A stretch of DNA of 64,000 bases from Enoplolaimus lenunculus (lineage: Eukaryota > Nematoda > Enoplea > Enoplida > Thoracostomopsidae). Of this stretch, positions 49,901-53,453 are shown piece by piece; within the stretch, counting starts at the first letter, position 1; each line of letters begins with the position of its first letter. Position numbers and translations under genes: made by a program. The notes below the pieces were generated by a model. That model was not told where the DNA came from. It searched no databases and saw only the letters and a program-made list of their open reading frames with translations. The stretch is taken from assembly GCA_030248215.1 (NCBI GenBank), contig JASANG010002862.1, positions 248,001 through 312,000 on the forward strand, in the 5' to 3' direction.

Positions 49901-52311
49901 GCAACCTCAGTAATTCTGATTTCAGCACTGTGTTTGAAACACAGCTTGACTGACTGTCGCAGAATTTGCACATCGGGCTGAGCGACTGGTCGAGATTTCG
50001 AAGCAGGTGCTATCCTTATGACATCCGGATCGTATCCGGTATTTCGACATTAGGTCGAATTCTAAATAAGTCCAAATTTGTCAAAATAATTTTTATCATT
50101 TTCCAACAAAAGCTGAGTCTATGCATAAAAACTACTTTAAAATTTTTCCATAAAATAAAACTATATACCTATAGTTCTTAGCGCAATTAGTGCCATGGTA
50201 GTCGAATCTCGAAATAATGTTCGAGACTGATCATGTGATGGGTTGTTTGTTCCACAAACAGATAACTAGACACGACGTTTTAGGGGTTCCTTCAGATTCA
50301 GTTTTATGAATTTCAAAAACAATTATCAAGCGTTTTTGAATTATTAAACTTATGTGGCAAGGTATATTTGAAGCTTAGCGAGACGTTTTCCTCAAAATCT
50401 ACAGTCCAGTCCGCCACAAAAAACGACAGTCAAATATATAAAATCGATTTATTATCCCATTTTTTGTATCGAACTTCAAGGTGATATGTCTTCATCGTAT
50501 ATTTAGTAAATGTTGATGCTTAAGTTTCGAACGGAAATGCTATTCTTCCGCACATGAACAGTATTTTCAAACCGAAACCAAAGAATACCAAGTTCCCGCT
50601 TTTCTGCTCAACGTTCACAATAGGCACATGCCTATCACATTTGTTGAGTTATAGATATGCATTTGTATCTTACTAGAGTATAATTTTTTAAACTCATTAA
50701 CAGGGATGTGCGGTCTCGGTCAAAAAACGAGACACGAAACGAGAACCGACAATCGATACCATTTGTTCTCGGTTTCGGTCAATTTTTGACCGTCGAGACT
50801 GAGGCCGAGACCAGCCAAATCCCGATACTTACTAAAACCGAGACAGCACATCCCTGCTCATTAAATATATTTCTGGTTACCGTAATTCAGCAAAACTCGT
50901 AATATTTGTTTCCCTCAATACGGTAACTTTAAAGCAAGGCTGTACAAAAATTTGTTTGTACATGTCTTTTGAACATAAATTCTTTTCAGCACCAGAATGG
51001 TTTTACTTGCTCTCAATACCAACCAAACGAATTGCAAACAAAAGCAGAAGTACATATTTTCATCGCTGTTTTAGGTGTGATGGAGTTCTGAGATTATTTT
51101 TATTATGCCACGGTGAATAAAACAAGCAATGAAAAGACAAAATTTTGCGGGGGTTTCTTTAATTTAATTTTGTAAATTAACCGTCAATTCTGAGCGAGCC
51201 GATACAACAATTTATTCAGCTAAACAAGAAAATTCAAAATTTTTTTTATTTTCGGGAACGGTCCAAAATTGACTGATACAGAGACCTATGAAGTCTTGGT
51301 CTTGATAGCTGGGTCTGTTTAAAGTATTATTTATGAACAAACTTACATGATTTCGCAGTTACTTTTGTTTCAAGTGACAAAAATATGTATATCAAGAAAC
51401 ACAGTTGATATATGTATTGGAAAAACCAGCATTGAACTCTAAGACAAACTCACCCCACTTTTATTCTGATCTTTCTCCATTGTTCCTGGCAACGTGAAGC
51501 TTCTGAGATACGCATTGATTGTAGTTTCTTTGTGCGCTATTTCTCCAGCGTCTTGATCATCATCGACATTCTGAAAGACCCAAAACTACGGGCGGCGCTA
51601 TATTACTTGTCGTGCATGCGCCAATACACGTGTGTTGCGTTGTGGTACAGTGACGGCGGTCAGTGTACGTCATCAAAAGTATAGTGCCACCCTAACAGTT
51701 TAACCAAACATTACATGACAGTTAATTGAATGCTGGTTTTCAGGAGCAAATGACAATGGCAAATAAAAAATTCTATGTGATAAGCATCACAGATGCTTTC
51801 TTACATAATCCCAAAAATGAAACTTAATAGAGGTAGATTTCGATTACTAGAAGTTGATAATCAATTAATTCTTCCTTTTAATTGTTTAACTCGATTTATT
51901 ATTTATACAAGAAAACCCTTCGACATTCGACGAAATACACGAATATTTTTAACCTATCGTCACGATGCCAGTTTCATCACCAGCTATATACTACACATAA
52001 TATATGAACGCTGATTTTACCTCGTACAACGCCAGCTCGCCGTTCTCTGGAATAATGTTCCTCGTAAACGAAGACACTCTACTAAATTTCCGTCTCAAAT
52101 AACTTTGCTTTCGGTGAGAAGGCGATGTACCGCTACCGGTTGATTCAGTAGATACGGTGCGTTGAACCATTTTCACAGGAGACAAAGGATATTCATCGTC
52201 GTGAGTACTCTCCGGCGCTTCCGATTCACAAACAGATTTTTTGACAGTGAACGTTACTCGACCGCCTGTTGCGGACACTTTGCGCTCGTTCGGTTCATTA
52301 TCCACTGTCAT
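9216..52311 (-). CDS. kcc: K-Cl cotransporter, SLC12A4-7 (KCC) type
   Basis: Plasma-membrane electroneutral K+/Cl- symporter used for volume control and low neuronal chloride. Twenty exons, with every junction phase-consistent, total 4326 nt (1441 residues). Order: N-terminal tail (1-136); twelve TM segments (about 140-679) with [13 protein letters not shown] (TM1), [17 protein letters not shown] (TM3 entry), a large TM5-6 extracellular loop with Asn-glycosylation sites, [10 protein letters not shown] (TM6) and FFLMCY (TM10); then the cytosolic domain to 1441 ending LERVLLVRG and EVITIYS, the family signature. Two threonines matching mammalian regulatory phosphosites are present (YTYEKT, about 954; MHTAV, about 1377). 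A long Gly/Ser/Gln-rich insert (about 978-1300) makes it longer than most KCCs. RVTF at 18-21 fits a PP1-docking motif. Start ATG is 52311-52309. An alternative first exon is listed separately. Confidence 0.93.
10745..11220. repeat. minisatellite, unit about 53 bp, about 9 copies
   Basis: Repeats of TTTTAGCCAAACAATTTTA followed by AAAATTCGGATATTTTCCC, with slight length variation in the A and T runs. Confidence 0.9.
11345..11394. repeat. (TA)n microsatellite
   Basis: About 25 uninterrupted TA units. Confidence 0.95.
11906..12096 (-). mobile_element. TAGGGATCGACCGGATCC element, one end only
   Basis: One terminal block of the family seen complete at 24819-25176. It shares the AAAACATACCAAAATTGGTG segment and the following 80 bp, then similarity stops. 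Confidence 0.65.
12858..13447 (-). CDS. kcc: KCC exon 19, low-complexity cytosolic insert
   Basis: Encodes a Gly/Ser/Gln/Pro-rich segment ([14 protein letters not shown] in the middle, KDKKRRV at the end). Starts in phase 0 after TGTTTGCAG and ends at an AT|GTAAGT donor. Vertebrate KCCs have a much shorter variable linker here. Confidence 0.85.
13448..13900 (-). other. KCC intron 18
   Basis: No feature recognised. Confidence 0.6.
13901..14140 (-). CDS. kcc: KCC exon 18
   Basis: Encodes [14 protein letters not shown] and [13 protein letters not shown], containing the conserved threonine that is a regulatory phosphosite in mammalian KCCs. Phase 0 at both ends. Confidence 0.93.
14141..15229 (-). 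other. KCC intron 17
   Basis: Largely occupied by the hAT-like MITE at 14667-15107. The remainder is unassigned. Confidence 0.7.
14667..15107 (+). mobile_element. hAT-like MITE, CAGGGTGCAACCGGAA family
   Basis: Imperfect left end (GAGAGTTCAACCGGAATT), right end GGCTGCACCCTG, flanked by cctgatac / cctgacac (7 of 8). The interior matches 33940-34354 throughout. Confidence 0.72.
15230..15396 (-). CDS. kcc: KCC exon 17
   Basis: Encodes [20 protein letters not shown] and [20 protein letters not shown], a highly conserved part of the cytosolic domain. Confidence 0.93.
15625..15826 (-). CDS. kcc: KCC exon 16
   Basis: Encodes [18 protein letters not shown] and [17 protein letters not shown]. The phase-1 end joins exon 17 to make Asp. 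Confidence 0.93.
16104..16281 (-). CDS. kcc: KCC exon 15
   Basis: Encodes [13 protein letters not shown] and [20 protein letters not shown]. Joins exon 14 through a split Arg codon. Confidence 0.93.
16282..17366 (-). other. KCC intron 14
   Basis: Contains the TTAAGTA-word element (16488-16818) and a worn CCGGATA-type relic (about 16840-17160). Confidence 0.65.
16488..16818. mobile_element. MITE with GGCTGGGTTT ends and TTAAGTA words
   Basis: Inverted ends GGCTGGGGTTCTGA and GGAAACCCAGCC. The word ACTTAAGTA recurs near the ends in both orientations. Second copy at 25780-26155. Target duplication unclear. Confidence 0.65.
17367..17471 (-). CDS. kcc: KCC exon 14
   Basis: Encodes [20 protein letters not shown] and DPHPKNWR, the start of the cytosolic domain after TM12. 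Confidence 0.93.
17472..17786 (-). other. KCC intron 13
   Basis: No feature recognised. Confidence 0.6.
17787..17906 (-). CDS. kcc: KCC exon 13 (TM11-12)
   Basis: Two hydrophobic segments, [20 protein letters not shown] and [19 protein letters not shown]. Confidence 0.93.
18007..18170 (+). mobile_element. short non-autonomous Helitron
   Basis: Starts TCTATAATGGGAATGCC after an A. Ends with the hairpin GTGCATTGCGCAAAGCC, then GGCAGACTAG followed by T, i.e. a 3' CTAG in an A/T target without target duplication, as known for Helitrons. Relatives at 27459-27633 and 32865-33255. Confidence 0.75.
18597..18787 (-). mobile_element. telomere-like (TTAGGC) MITE, hAT-like
   Basis: Runs from GGCCCATGTAAAGATCAGAG to TTTACATTGGCC, flanked by atgactac / atgactat (7 of 8). 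The interior has GGCTTAGG words in the region 18680-18745. Confidence 0.78.
18951..19098 (-). CDS. kcc: KCC exon 12 (TM9-10)
   Basis: Encodes [20 protein letters not shown] and [20 protein letters not shown] then RPRFKYYHW. Includes the FFLMCY segment that holds the conserved chloride-site Tyr. Confidence 0.93.
19339..19464 (-). CDS. kcc: KCC exon 11
   Basis: Encodes [20 protein letters not shown] and [16 protein letters not shown]. Confidence 0.92.
19465..20685 (-). other. KCC intron 10
   Basis: Holds the telomere-like MITE 19525-19685 and a GGTCTCGG-type relic (about 20260-20490). The rest, including a GC-richer patch at 19960-20210, is unassigned. Confidence 0.65.
19525..19685 (+). mobile_element. 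telomere-like MITE with perfect 8-bp target duplication
   Basis: Ends GGCCAGTGTAAAGAACAGG and TTACTTGGGCC. Flanked by gaaattag on both sides (8 of 8). The interior has AAGCCTAA units and TTAGTCTAAAGCTTAAGC. Confidence 0.85.
20686..20825 (-). CDS. kcc: KCC exon 10 (TM8)
   Basis: Encodes [20 protein letters not shown] and [20 protein letters not shown] then ALQCLC. The Ser/Gly stretch replaces the usual extracellular link. Confidence 0.92.
21073..21687 (+). mobile_element. telomere-like MITE, interrupted
   Basis: Left part GCCAATGTAAAGAACAGGGG and right part with CCTAAGCCTAAGCCTAAGC, TCTAAAGCTTAAGC and CACATGGGCC are separated by the nested insertion 21102-21514. Confidence 0.78.
21102..21514 (+). 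mobile_element. hAT-like MITE, CAGGGTTCCAACCGGAA family
   Basis: CAGGGTTCCAACCGGAAC to GATGGAACCCTG, flanked by ctgaacag on both sides (8 of 8). The words CGGAATCGGAAT are iterated at both ends. Second copy at 40002-40340. Confidence 0.85.
21909..22038 (-). CDS. kcc: KCC exon 9 (TM7)
   Basis: Encodes [20 protein letters not shown] and [17 protein letters not shown]. Confidence 0.92.
22039..23292 (-). other. KCC intron 8
   Basis: A diffuse repeat (about 22190-22530) resembles 29400-29880. A short repeated block (CATATCGCGTCACGCGACAT at about 23045, variant at about 23120) is seen. No gene. Confidence 0.55.
23293..23454 (-). CDS. kcc: KCC exon 8 (TM6)
   Basis: Encodes [20 protein letters not shown], the TM6 ion-site stretch [14 protein letters not shown] and MSG. 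Confidence 0.92.
23492..23968 (+). mobile_element. CAGGGTGCGACCGGAT element
   Basis: Ends CAGGGTGCGACCGGATCG and CCGGATATCCGGTCGCATC. CCGGATA words are iterated. It begins 37 bp from the exon 8 acceptor. Confidence 0.65.
24195..24290 (+). mobile_element. CAGGGTGCAACCGGAA MITE end, truncated
   Basis: Terminal block CAGGGTGCAACCGGAATTCC followed by GGTTCCGGTTCCGG, then unrelated sequence. Confidence 0.65.
24819..25176 (+). mobile_element. hAT-like MITE, TAGGGAACGACCGGATCC family
   Basis: TAGGGAACGACCGGATCC to GGATCCGGTCGATCCCTA, flanked by tatgtttg / atgtttag (imperfect). CGGATCC words repeat near the ends. Confidence 0.7.
25252..25395 (+). mobile_element. telomere-like MITE, short intact copy
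   Basis: GGCCCATGTATAGAACAGG to TTGTTCTATACATGGGCC, flanked by taccaacg / caccaacg (7 of 8). Carries CCTAAGCCTAAGC. It lies 66 bp from the exon 7 donor. Confidence 0.82.
25462..25712 (-). CDS. kcc: KCC exon 7 (extracellular loop)
   Basis: Encodes the TM5-6 loop: [18 protein letters not shown], paired cysteines, NVT/NSS/NTT glycosylation sequons and [13 protein letters not shown]. Confidence 0.92.
25780..26155. mobile_element. MITE with GGCTGGGTTT ends and TTAAGTA words
   Basis: GGCTGGGTTTGTAAAACCC to TTTCAGAAACCCAGCC. ACTTAAGTACGACTTAG and similar words repeat near both ends. Confidence 0.72.
26299..26445. mobile_element. GC-rich MITE, GGGTGGCGCTATACTT family
   Basis: GGGTAGCGCTATACTT to ACAGCGCCACCC with flanking TA. 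The interior is rich in CG dinucleotides. Confidence 0.7.
26728..26948 (-). CDS. kcc: KCC exon 6 (TM4-5)
   Basis: Encodes [35 protein letters not shown] and [20 protein letters not shown]. Confidence 0.93.
26980..27198 (-). mobile_element. truncated telomere-like MITE fused to a truncated CAGGGTGC element
   Basis: 26980-27149 is the left part of a telomere-like MITE (CCTAAGCCTAAGCCTA several times) lacking its right end. It abuts 27150-27198, the terminal block of a CAGGGTGCAACCGGAA element in minus orientation. Both partners are cut at the junction. Confidence 0.7.
27240..27370 (-). CDS. kcc: KCC exon 5 (TM3)
   Basis: Encodes [20 protein letters not shown] and [20 protein letters not shown]. 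The Tyr of AMYL corresponds to the K+-site Tyr of KCC1. The 3' half and donor are duplicated at 41132-41269. Confidence 0.93.
27459..27633 (+). mobile_element. short non-autonomous Helitron
   Basis: A followed by TCTATATATTAAAGCTGG, then CCCCACATACGTATTTTGGG. Ends with hairpin TGCGCATTGCGCA and GGCAGACCAG before T. Confidence 0.72.
27738..28304. mobile_element. element with iterated GGGCTAG / GAATTACG words
   Basis: Inverted ends GTCGTAGGCCAAGCCG and CGACTTGGTCTACGAC. AATTGGGCT, GGGCTAG and AATTACG words are repeated near each end. No coding capacity. Confidence 0.65.
29400..29880. repeat. dispersed repeat shared with 22190-22530
   Basis: Both copies have a TTTGAGCTTyTC segment, a GAATTTTGAAA-like segment, GCTGTTAAAT and CTCAGTTCTGCAA in the same order. 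Ends not defined. Confidence 0.4.
31415..31795. repeat. (CAAA)n / (CCAA)n microsatellite
   Basis: About 45 bp of CAAA units, a mixed spacer, then about 280 bp of almost pure CCAA units with rare substitutions. The minus strand is open in all three frames only because of the period-4 repeat. Confidence 0.95.
32865..33255 (-). mobile_element. non-autonomous Helitron with tandem 5' ends
   Basis: On the minus strand the 5' end TCTATATATTAAAGCTGG occurs at 33255 and again about 117 and 231 bp further in, each followed by ACATACGTATTTTGGGC-like sequence. A single 3' end has hairpin TTTGCGCATTGCGCAAAG and CTAG before T. Confidence 0.78.
33473..33600 (+). mobile_element. tRNA-derived SINE
   Basis: tRNA-like head GGGCTGCGTGGCGCAGTG (box A) and AGTTCGATCC (box B), but the anticodon stem does not pair. 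The body has AAAAGGTTTGAAGTCCCG, shared with 54650-54773. A functional tRNA is rejected. Confidence 0.7.
33940..34354 (+). mobile_element. hAT-like MITE, CAGGGTGCAACCGGAA family, best copy
   Basis: CAGGGTGCAACCGGAATT to CGGTTGCACCCCG, flanked by ttagcaat on both sides (8 of 8). CCGGAA words are iterated at both ends. 415 bp, no ORF. Confidence 0.88.
34540..34796. mobile_element. MITE with AACTCA words, worn copy
   Basis: AGTTGATTTTAACTCAG near one end and TTCATTGGAATTTACTAC at the other. CTGAGTT/AACTCAG iterated. Same family as 3623-3874. Confidence 0.65.
35306..35736 (+). mobile_element. hAT-like MITE, TAGGGATGTGCCGATTAATC family
   Basis: Ends TAGGGATGTGCCGATTAATC and ACTACATCCCTA, flanked by tccagacc / tccagaac (7 of 8). 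ATCGGCA words are iterated at both ends. Confidence 0.85.
35755..35809 (-). CDS. kcc: KCC exon 4 (55-nt exon, TM2)
   Basis: Too short for simple ORF detection. [18 protein letters not shown] lies between GTTTTAG and GTAAGT and fits the phases of both neighbours. SAIATNG is the invariant KCC TM2 motif. Confidence 0.93.
35810..36260 (-). other. KCC intron 3
   Basis: No feature recognised. Confidence 0.6.
36261..36407 (-). CDS. kcc: KCC exon 3 (TM1-2)
   Basis: Encodes [20 protein letters not shown] then [20 protein letters not shown]. Phase 0 at both ends, so either upstream exon (51454 or 37487) can join. His153 stands where other KCCs have Asn in QNIFG. Confidence 0.93.
36560..36790. repeat. 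tandem duplication, unit about 110 bp
   Basis: Two units from GGTGAATGGATCAGCCCCCC to CACCAGTGTGAGAGTAGAG with about 90-95% identity. Confidence 0.85.
37487..37987 (-). CDS. kcc: candidate alternative first coding exon of KCC
   Basis: ATG (37987-37985, context AAACAATG) opens 167 codons ending exactly in phase 0 at GAG|GTGGGG, compatible with exon 3 at 36407. No plausible acceptor lies just upstream, so it behaves as a first exon. The peptide is Arg/Ser/Gly-rich ([20 protein letters not shown] at the start) and much more GC-rich than its surroundings. Mammalian KCC2 and KCC3 genes use alternative first exons, which makes the reading plausible. It could instead be a separate short gene. No homology is recognised in the peptide. 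Confidence 0.5.
38358..38440. mobile_element. GC-rich MITE end (GGTGGCGCTATACTT), truncated
   Basis: One end GGTGGCGCTATACTTATGCG and a CG-rich interior. The opposite end is not found. Confidence 0.5.
40002..40340 (+). mobile_element. hAT-like MITE, CAGGGTTCC family
   Basis: CAGGGTTCCATCGGAATTCCG to CCGGTTGGAACCCTA, flanked by caaaatat on both sides (8 of 8). Same family as 21102-21514, inverted. Confidence 0.86.
41114..41614 (+). mobile_element. composite hAT-like MITE carrying a KCC exon 5 fragment
   Basis: Outer ends CAGGGTGCAACCGGAATTG (41114) and CCGGTTGCACCCTG (41614). Flanks gtcagtgg / atctgtgg match at 6 of 8. Between the left end and a second internal CAGGGTGCAACCGGAAA (41270) lies 41132-41269, a close copy in opposite orientation of KCC exon 5 and the start of intron 5. 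The copy reads [20 protein letters not shown] on the + strand. The donor GT is changed (CTGCTA). 41270-41614 is an ordinary family member. Confidence 0.82.
41975..42887. mobile_element. foldback-type element with arms of about 215 bp
   Basis: Arms start ACTAGGTAAAAGTGCCCCT and are highly similar (left 41975-42190, right 42674-42887 inverted). The unique centre contains a 28-bp tandem duplication (about 42212-42267). No transposase frame. Target duplication unclear. Confidence 0.8.
42900..43040 (+). mobile_element. telomere-like MITE relic
   Basis: CGCCTAAGCCTAAAC, then AATATAAGTCTAAAGCG, then TGCATGGG. Ends worn. Confidence 0.45.
45340..45719 (-). mobile_element. CCGGATA-word element relic
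   Basis: Many CCGGATACCGGA-type words, ending ATATCCGGTCAATCCCTA. Related worn pieces at 16840-17160, 34800-35120 and 48240-48480. Confidence 0.55.
46811..46972. repeat. (CAA)n microsatellite
   Basis: About 45 CAA units with rare CAG and a CAT stretch. It reads as poly-Gln in one frame but has no splice or gene context. Confidence 0.95.
50701..50855 (+). mobile_element. hAT-like MITE, GGTCTCGG family, short
   Basis: CAGGGATGTGCGGTCTCGG to GAGACAGCACATCCCTG, flanked by ctcattaa on both sides (8 of 8). 155 bp, almost entirely iterated GAGAC/GTCTC words. Confidence 0.88.
51454..51570 (-). CDS. kcc: KCC exon 2 (N-terminal tail)
   Basis: Encodes [20 protein letters not shown] and [19 protein letters not shown] between GTCTTTCAG and GTGAGT. 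Phase 0 at both ends. Confidence 0.85.
51590..51692. mobile_element. GC-rich MITE, GGGTGGCGCTATACTT family
   Basis: GGGCGGCGCTATATTACTTG to AAGTATAGTGCCACCC with TA on both sides. 103 bp. Confidence 0.72.
51799..51905 (+). pseudogene. nuclear mitochondrial fragment (cox2-like)
   Basis: The + strand reads [20 protein letters not shown] then [17 protein letters not shown], matching the start of the copper-domain part of cytochrome c oxidase subunit II (typical [23 protein letters not shown]). Similarity stops at both ends and the frame then runs into unrelated sequence. About 36 codons within KCC intron 1. Confidence 0.75.
52021..52311 (-). CDS. kcc: KCC exon 1 (start of distal N-terminus)
   Basis: ATG at 52311-52309, 97 codons, ends NGELALYE at GAG|GTAAAA (cf. 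LALFEEE in vertebrate KCCs). Contains RVTF (residues 18-21), a PP1-docking type motif, and Ser/Arg-rich tracts. An in-frame stop lies about 30 nt upstream. Confidence 0.82.
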
Positions 52312-53353
52312 ATTGGAAACAGAATTACCAGTTTTGACTTATATACCCAACCTGCATATTAATACCAGTAAGGAATTAATGTACGATCCAGAAAGCTCTG
52401 AAATAAAGGACCAGCTATGGTGGTTAACACGTCAATCATTTCAAGAAATAACTTCCAGACTTTTTGACTTGGCCACATATTATGCATATTCGAATTTTTA
52501 GCAATGCGTTTCGCACACAGCTTGGTCCTACACTACCAATTAAGTTCAACAAGAACTACTTTGATACTTATTTCTCTGAATGAAATCATAAATAGCCGGA
52601 GATTCGTGCGCAGAGAGCCGATTCACCACTAACTTCAACAACTAGCTACAGTTGTTCAATCTGTGAGCTACCGCTAAAGCTATGATACAATCTTATTTAT
52701 TAATATAACAAATATTGATAGCCTGTGTAATCTGAATCAAACCGACCAATGTAAAGAACAGCGGCGGAACAGTACTATAAGCATATTCCTAAACCTAAGC
52801 CCAAGTCTACTTCTAGGCGTAAGGAAGAGCATATGTCTAATCATAAGCCTACGCCTACGCCTAAGCCACGCAAATAATTATTCTAAAGCTTATCCTTTCT
52901 GTTCTCTAGTCCTACGAAAAACGCTCCCCTCCTGATATTTCCATGGGTCCTCATACACAACAAAAACGCATACAATTAGCCAACTTTACAATGGCTCTAT
53001 AATATTGCTCAATCATGACACATGGAATTTTGAATTCATTTGAACCTTCTTCAAAAGAGACAGCAATCAAAATTAAATTACGCTGGTCGGTTAGAAAATT
53101 TAACTGACAATTCAAATTAAAGAAATCTTTTCCTTCCAATCCAAACGAGACTGAGTGATTACTGTATATTTTCTTTCCATAACACAGCTTTGCCTCAAAC
53201 TGTTGAAAAATATACATCTTTGATGTTTAATGTGTAAGCTAGGAGGCCGCAGTTATATTATCGTTTCCTTTGTATTTGTTAGTAGTTTCGCGATATAAAT
53301 CATATGGCTGCCGTTGATTGAAAAACTTTCTAACGTTGCAGCTGCAGTAAAAA
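52312..53353. other. interval between divergent KCC and ACAD8 starts
   Basis: About 1 kb that must hold both promoters. No TATA or initiator motif is convincing. Contains a telomere-like MITE (52742-52952) and two unexplained open stretches (52360-52501 +, 52974-53199 -). Confidence 0.6.
52742..52952 (+). mobile_element. telomere-like MITE
   Basis: GACCAATGTAAAGAACAGCG to ATATTTCCATGGGTC, with CCTAAACCTAAGCCCAAG and CCTACGCCTACGCCTAAGCC inside. Confidence 0.7.
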
Positions 53354-53453
53354 ATGGCAGTGTTATGTGCTCGAATCCCATATCTGTTCGGGTTGCCAGC
53401 ATGTCATCGCTGTTCGTTCGTATTGAAAAGATATTTATCGTCTGTTATTGACC
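53354..53453 (+). CDS. ACAD8: ACAD8 exon 1 (transit peptide)
   Basis: First ATG, 33 codons plus one nt. Ends SSVID at ACC|GTAAGC. Confidence 0.85.

Larger units (their letters stand above)
36408..51453 (-). other. KCC intron 2 (15 kb)
   Basis: Contains the candidate alternative first exon (37487-37987), MITEs at 38358-38440, 40002-40340, 41114-41614 and 50701-50855, the foldback element 41975-42887, relics (38680-38900, 42900-43040, 45340-45719, 48240-48480), a 38-bp tandem duplication (about 45085-45160) and the CAA repeat (46811-46972). 43050-45080, 45730-46800 and 48500-50690 show nothing I recognise. Confidence 0.65.
51571..52020 (-). other. KCC intron 1
   Basis: Holds a GC-rich MITE (51590-51692) 20 bp from the exon 2 acceptor and a mitochondrial cox2-like fragment (51799-51905). 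Confidence 0.75.
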
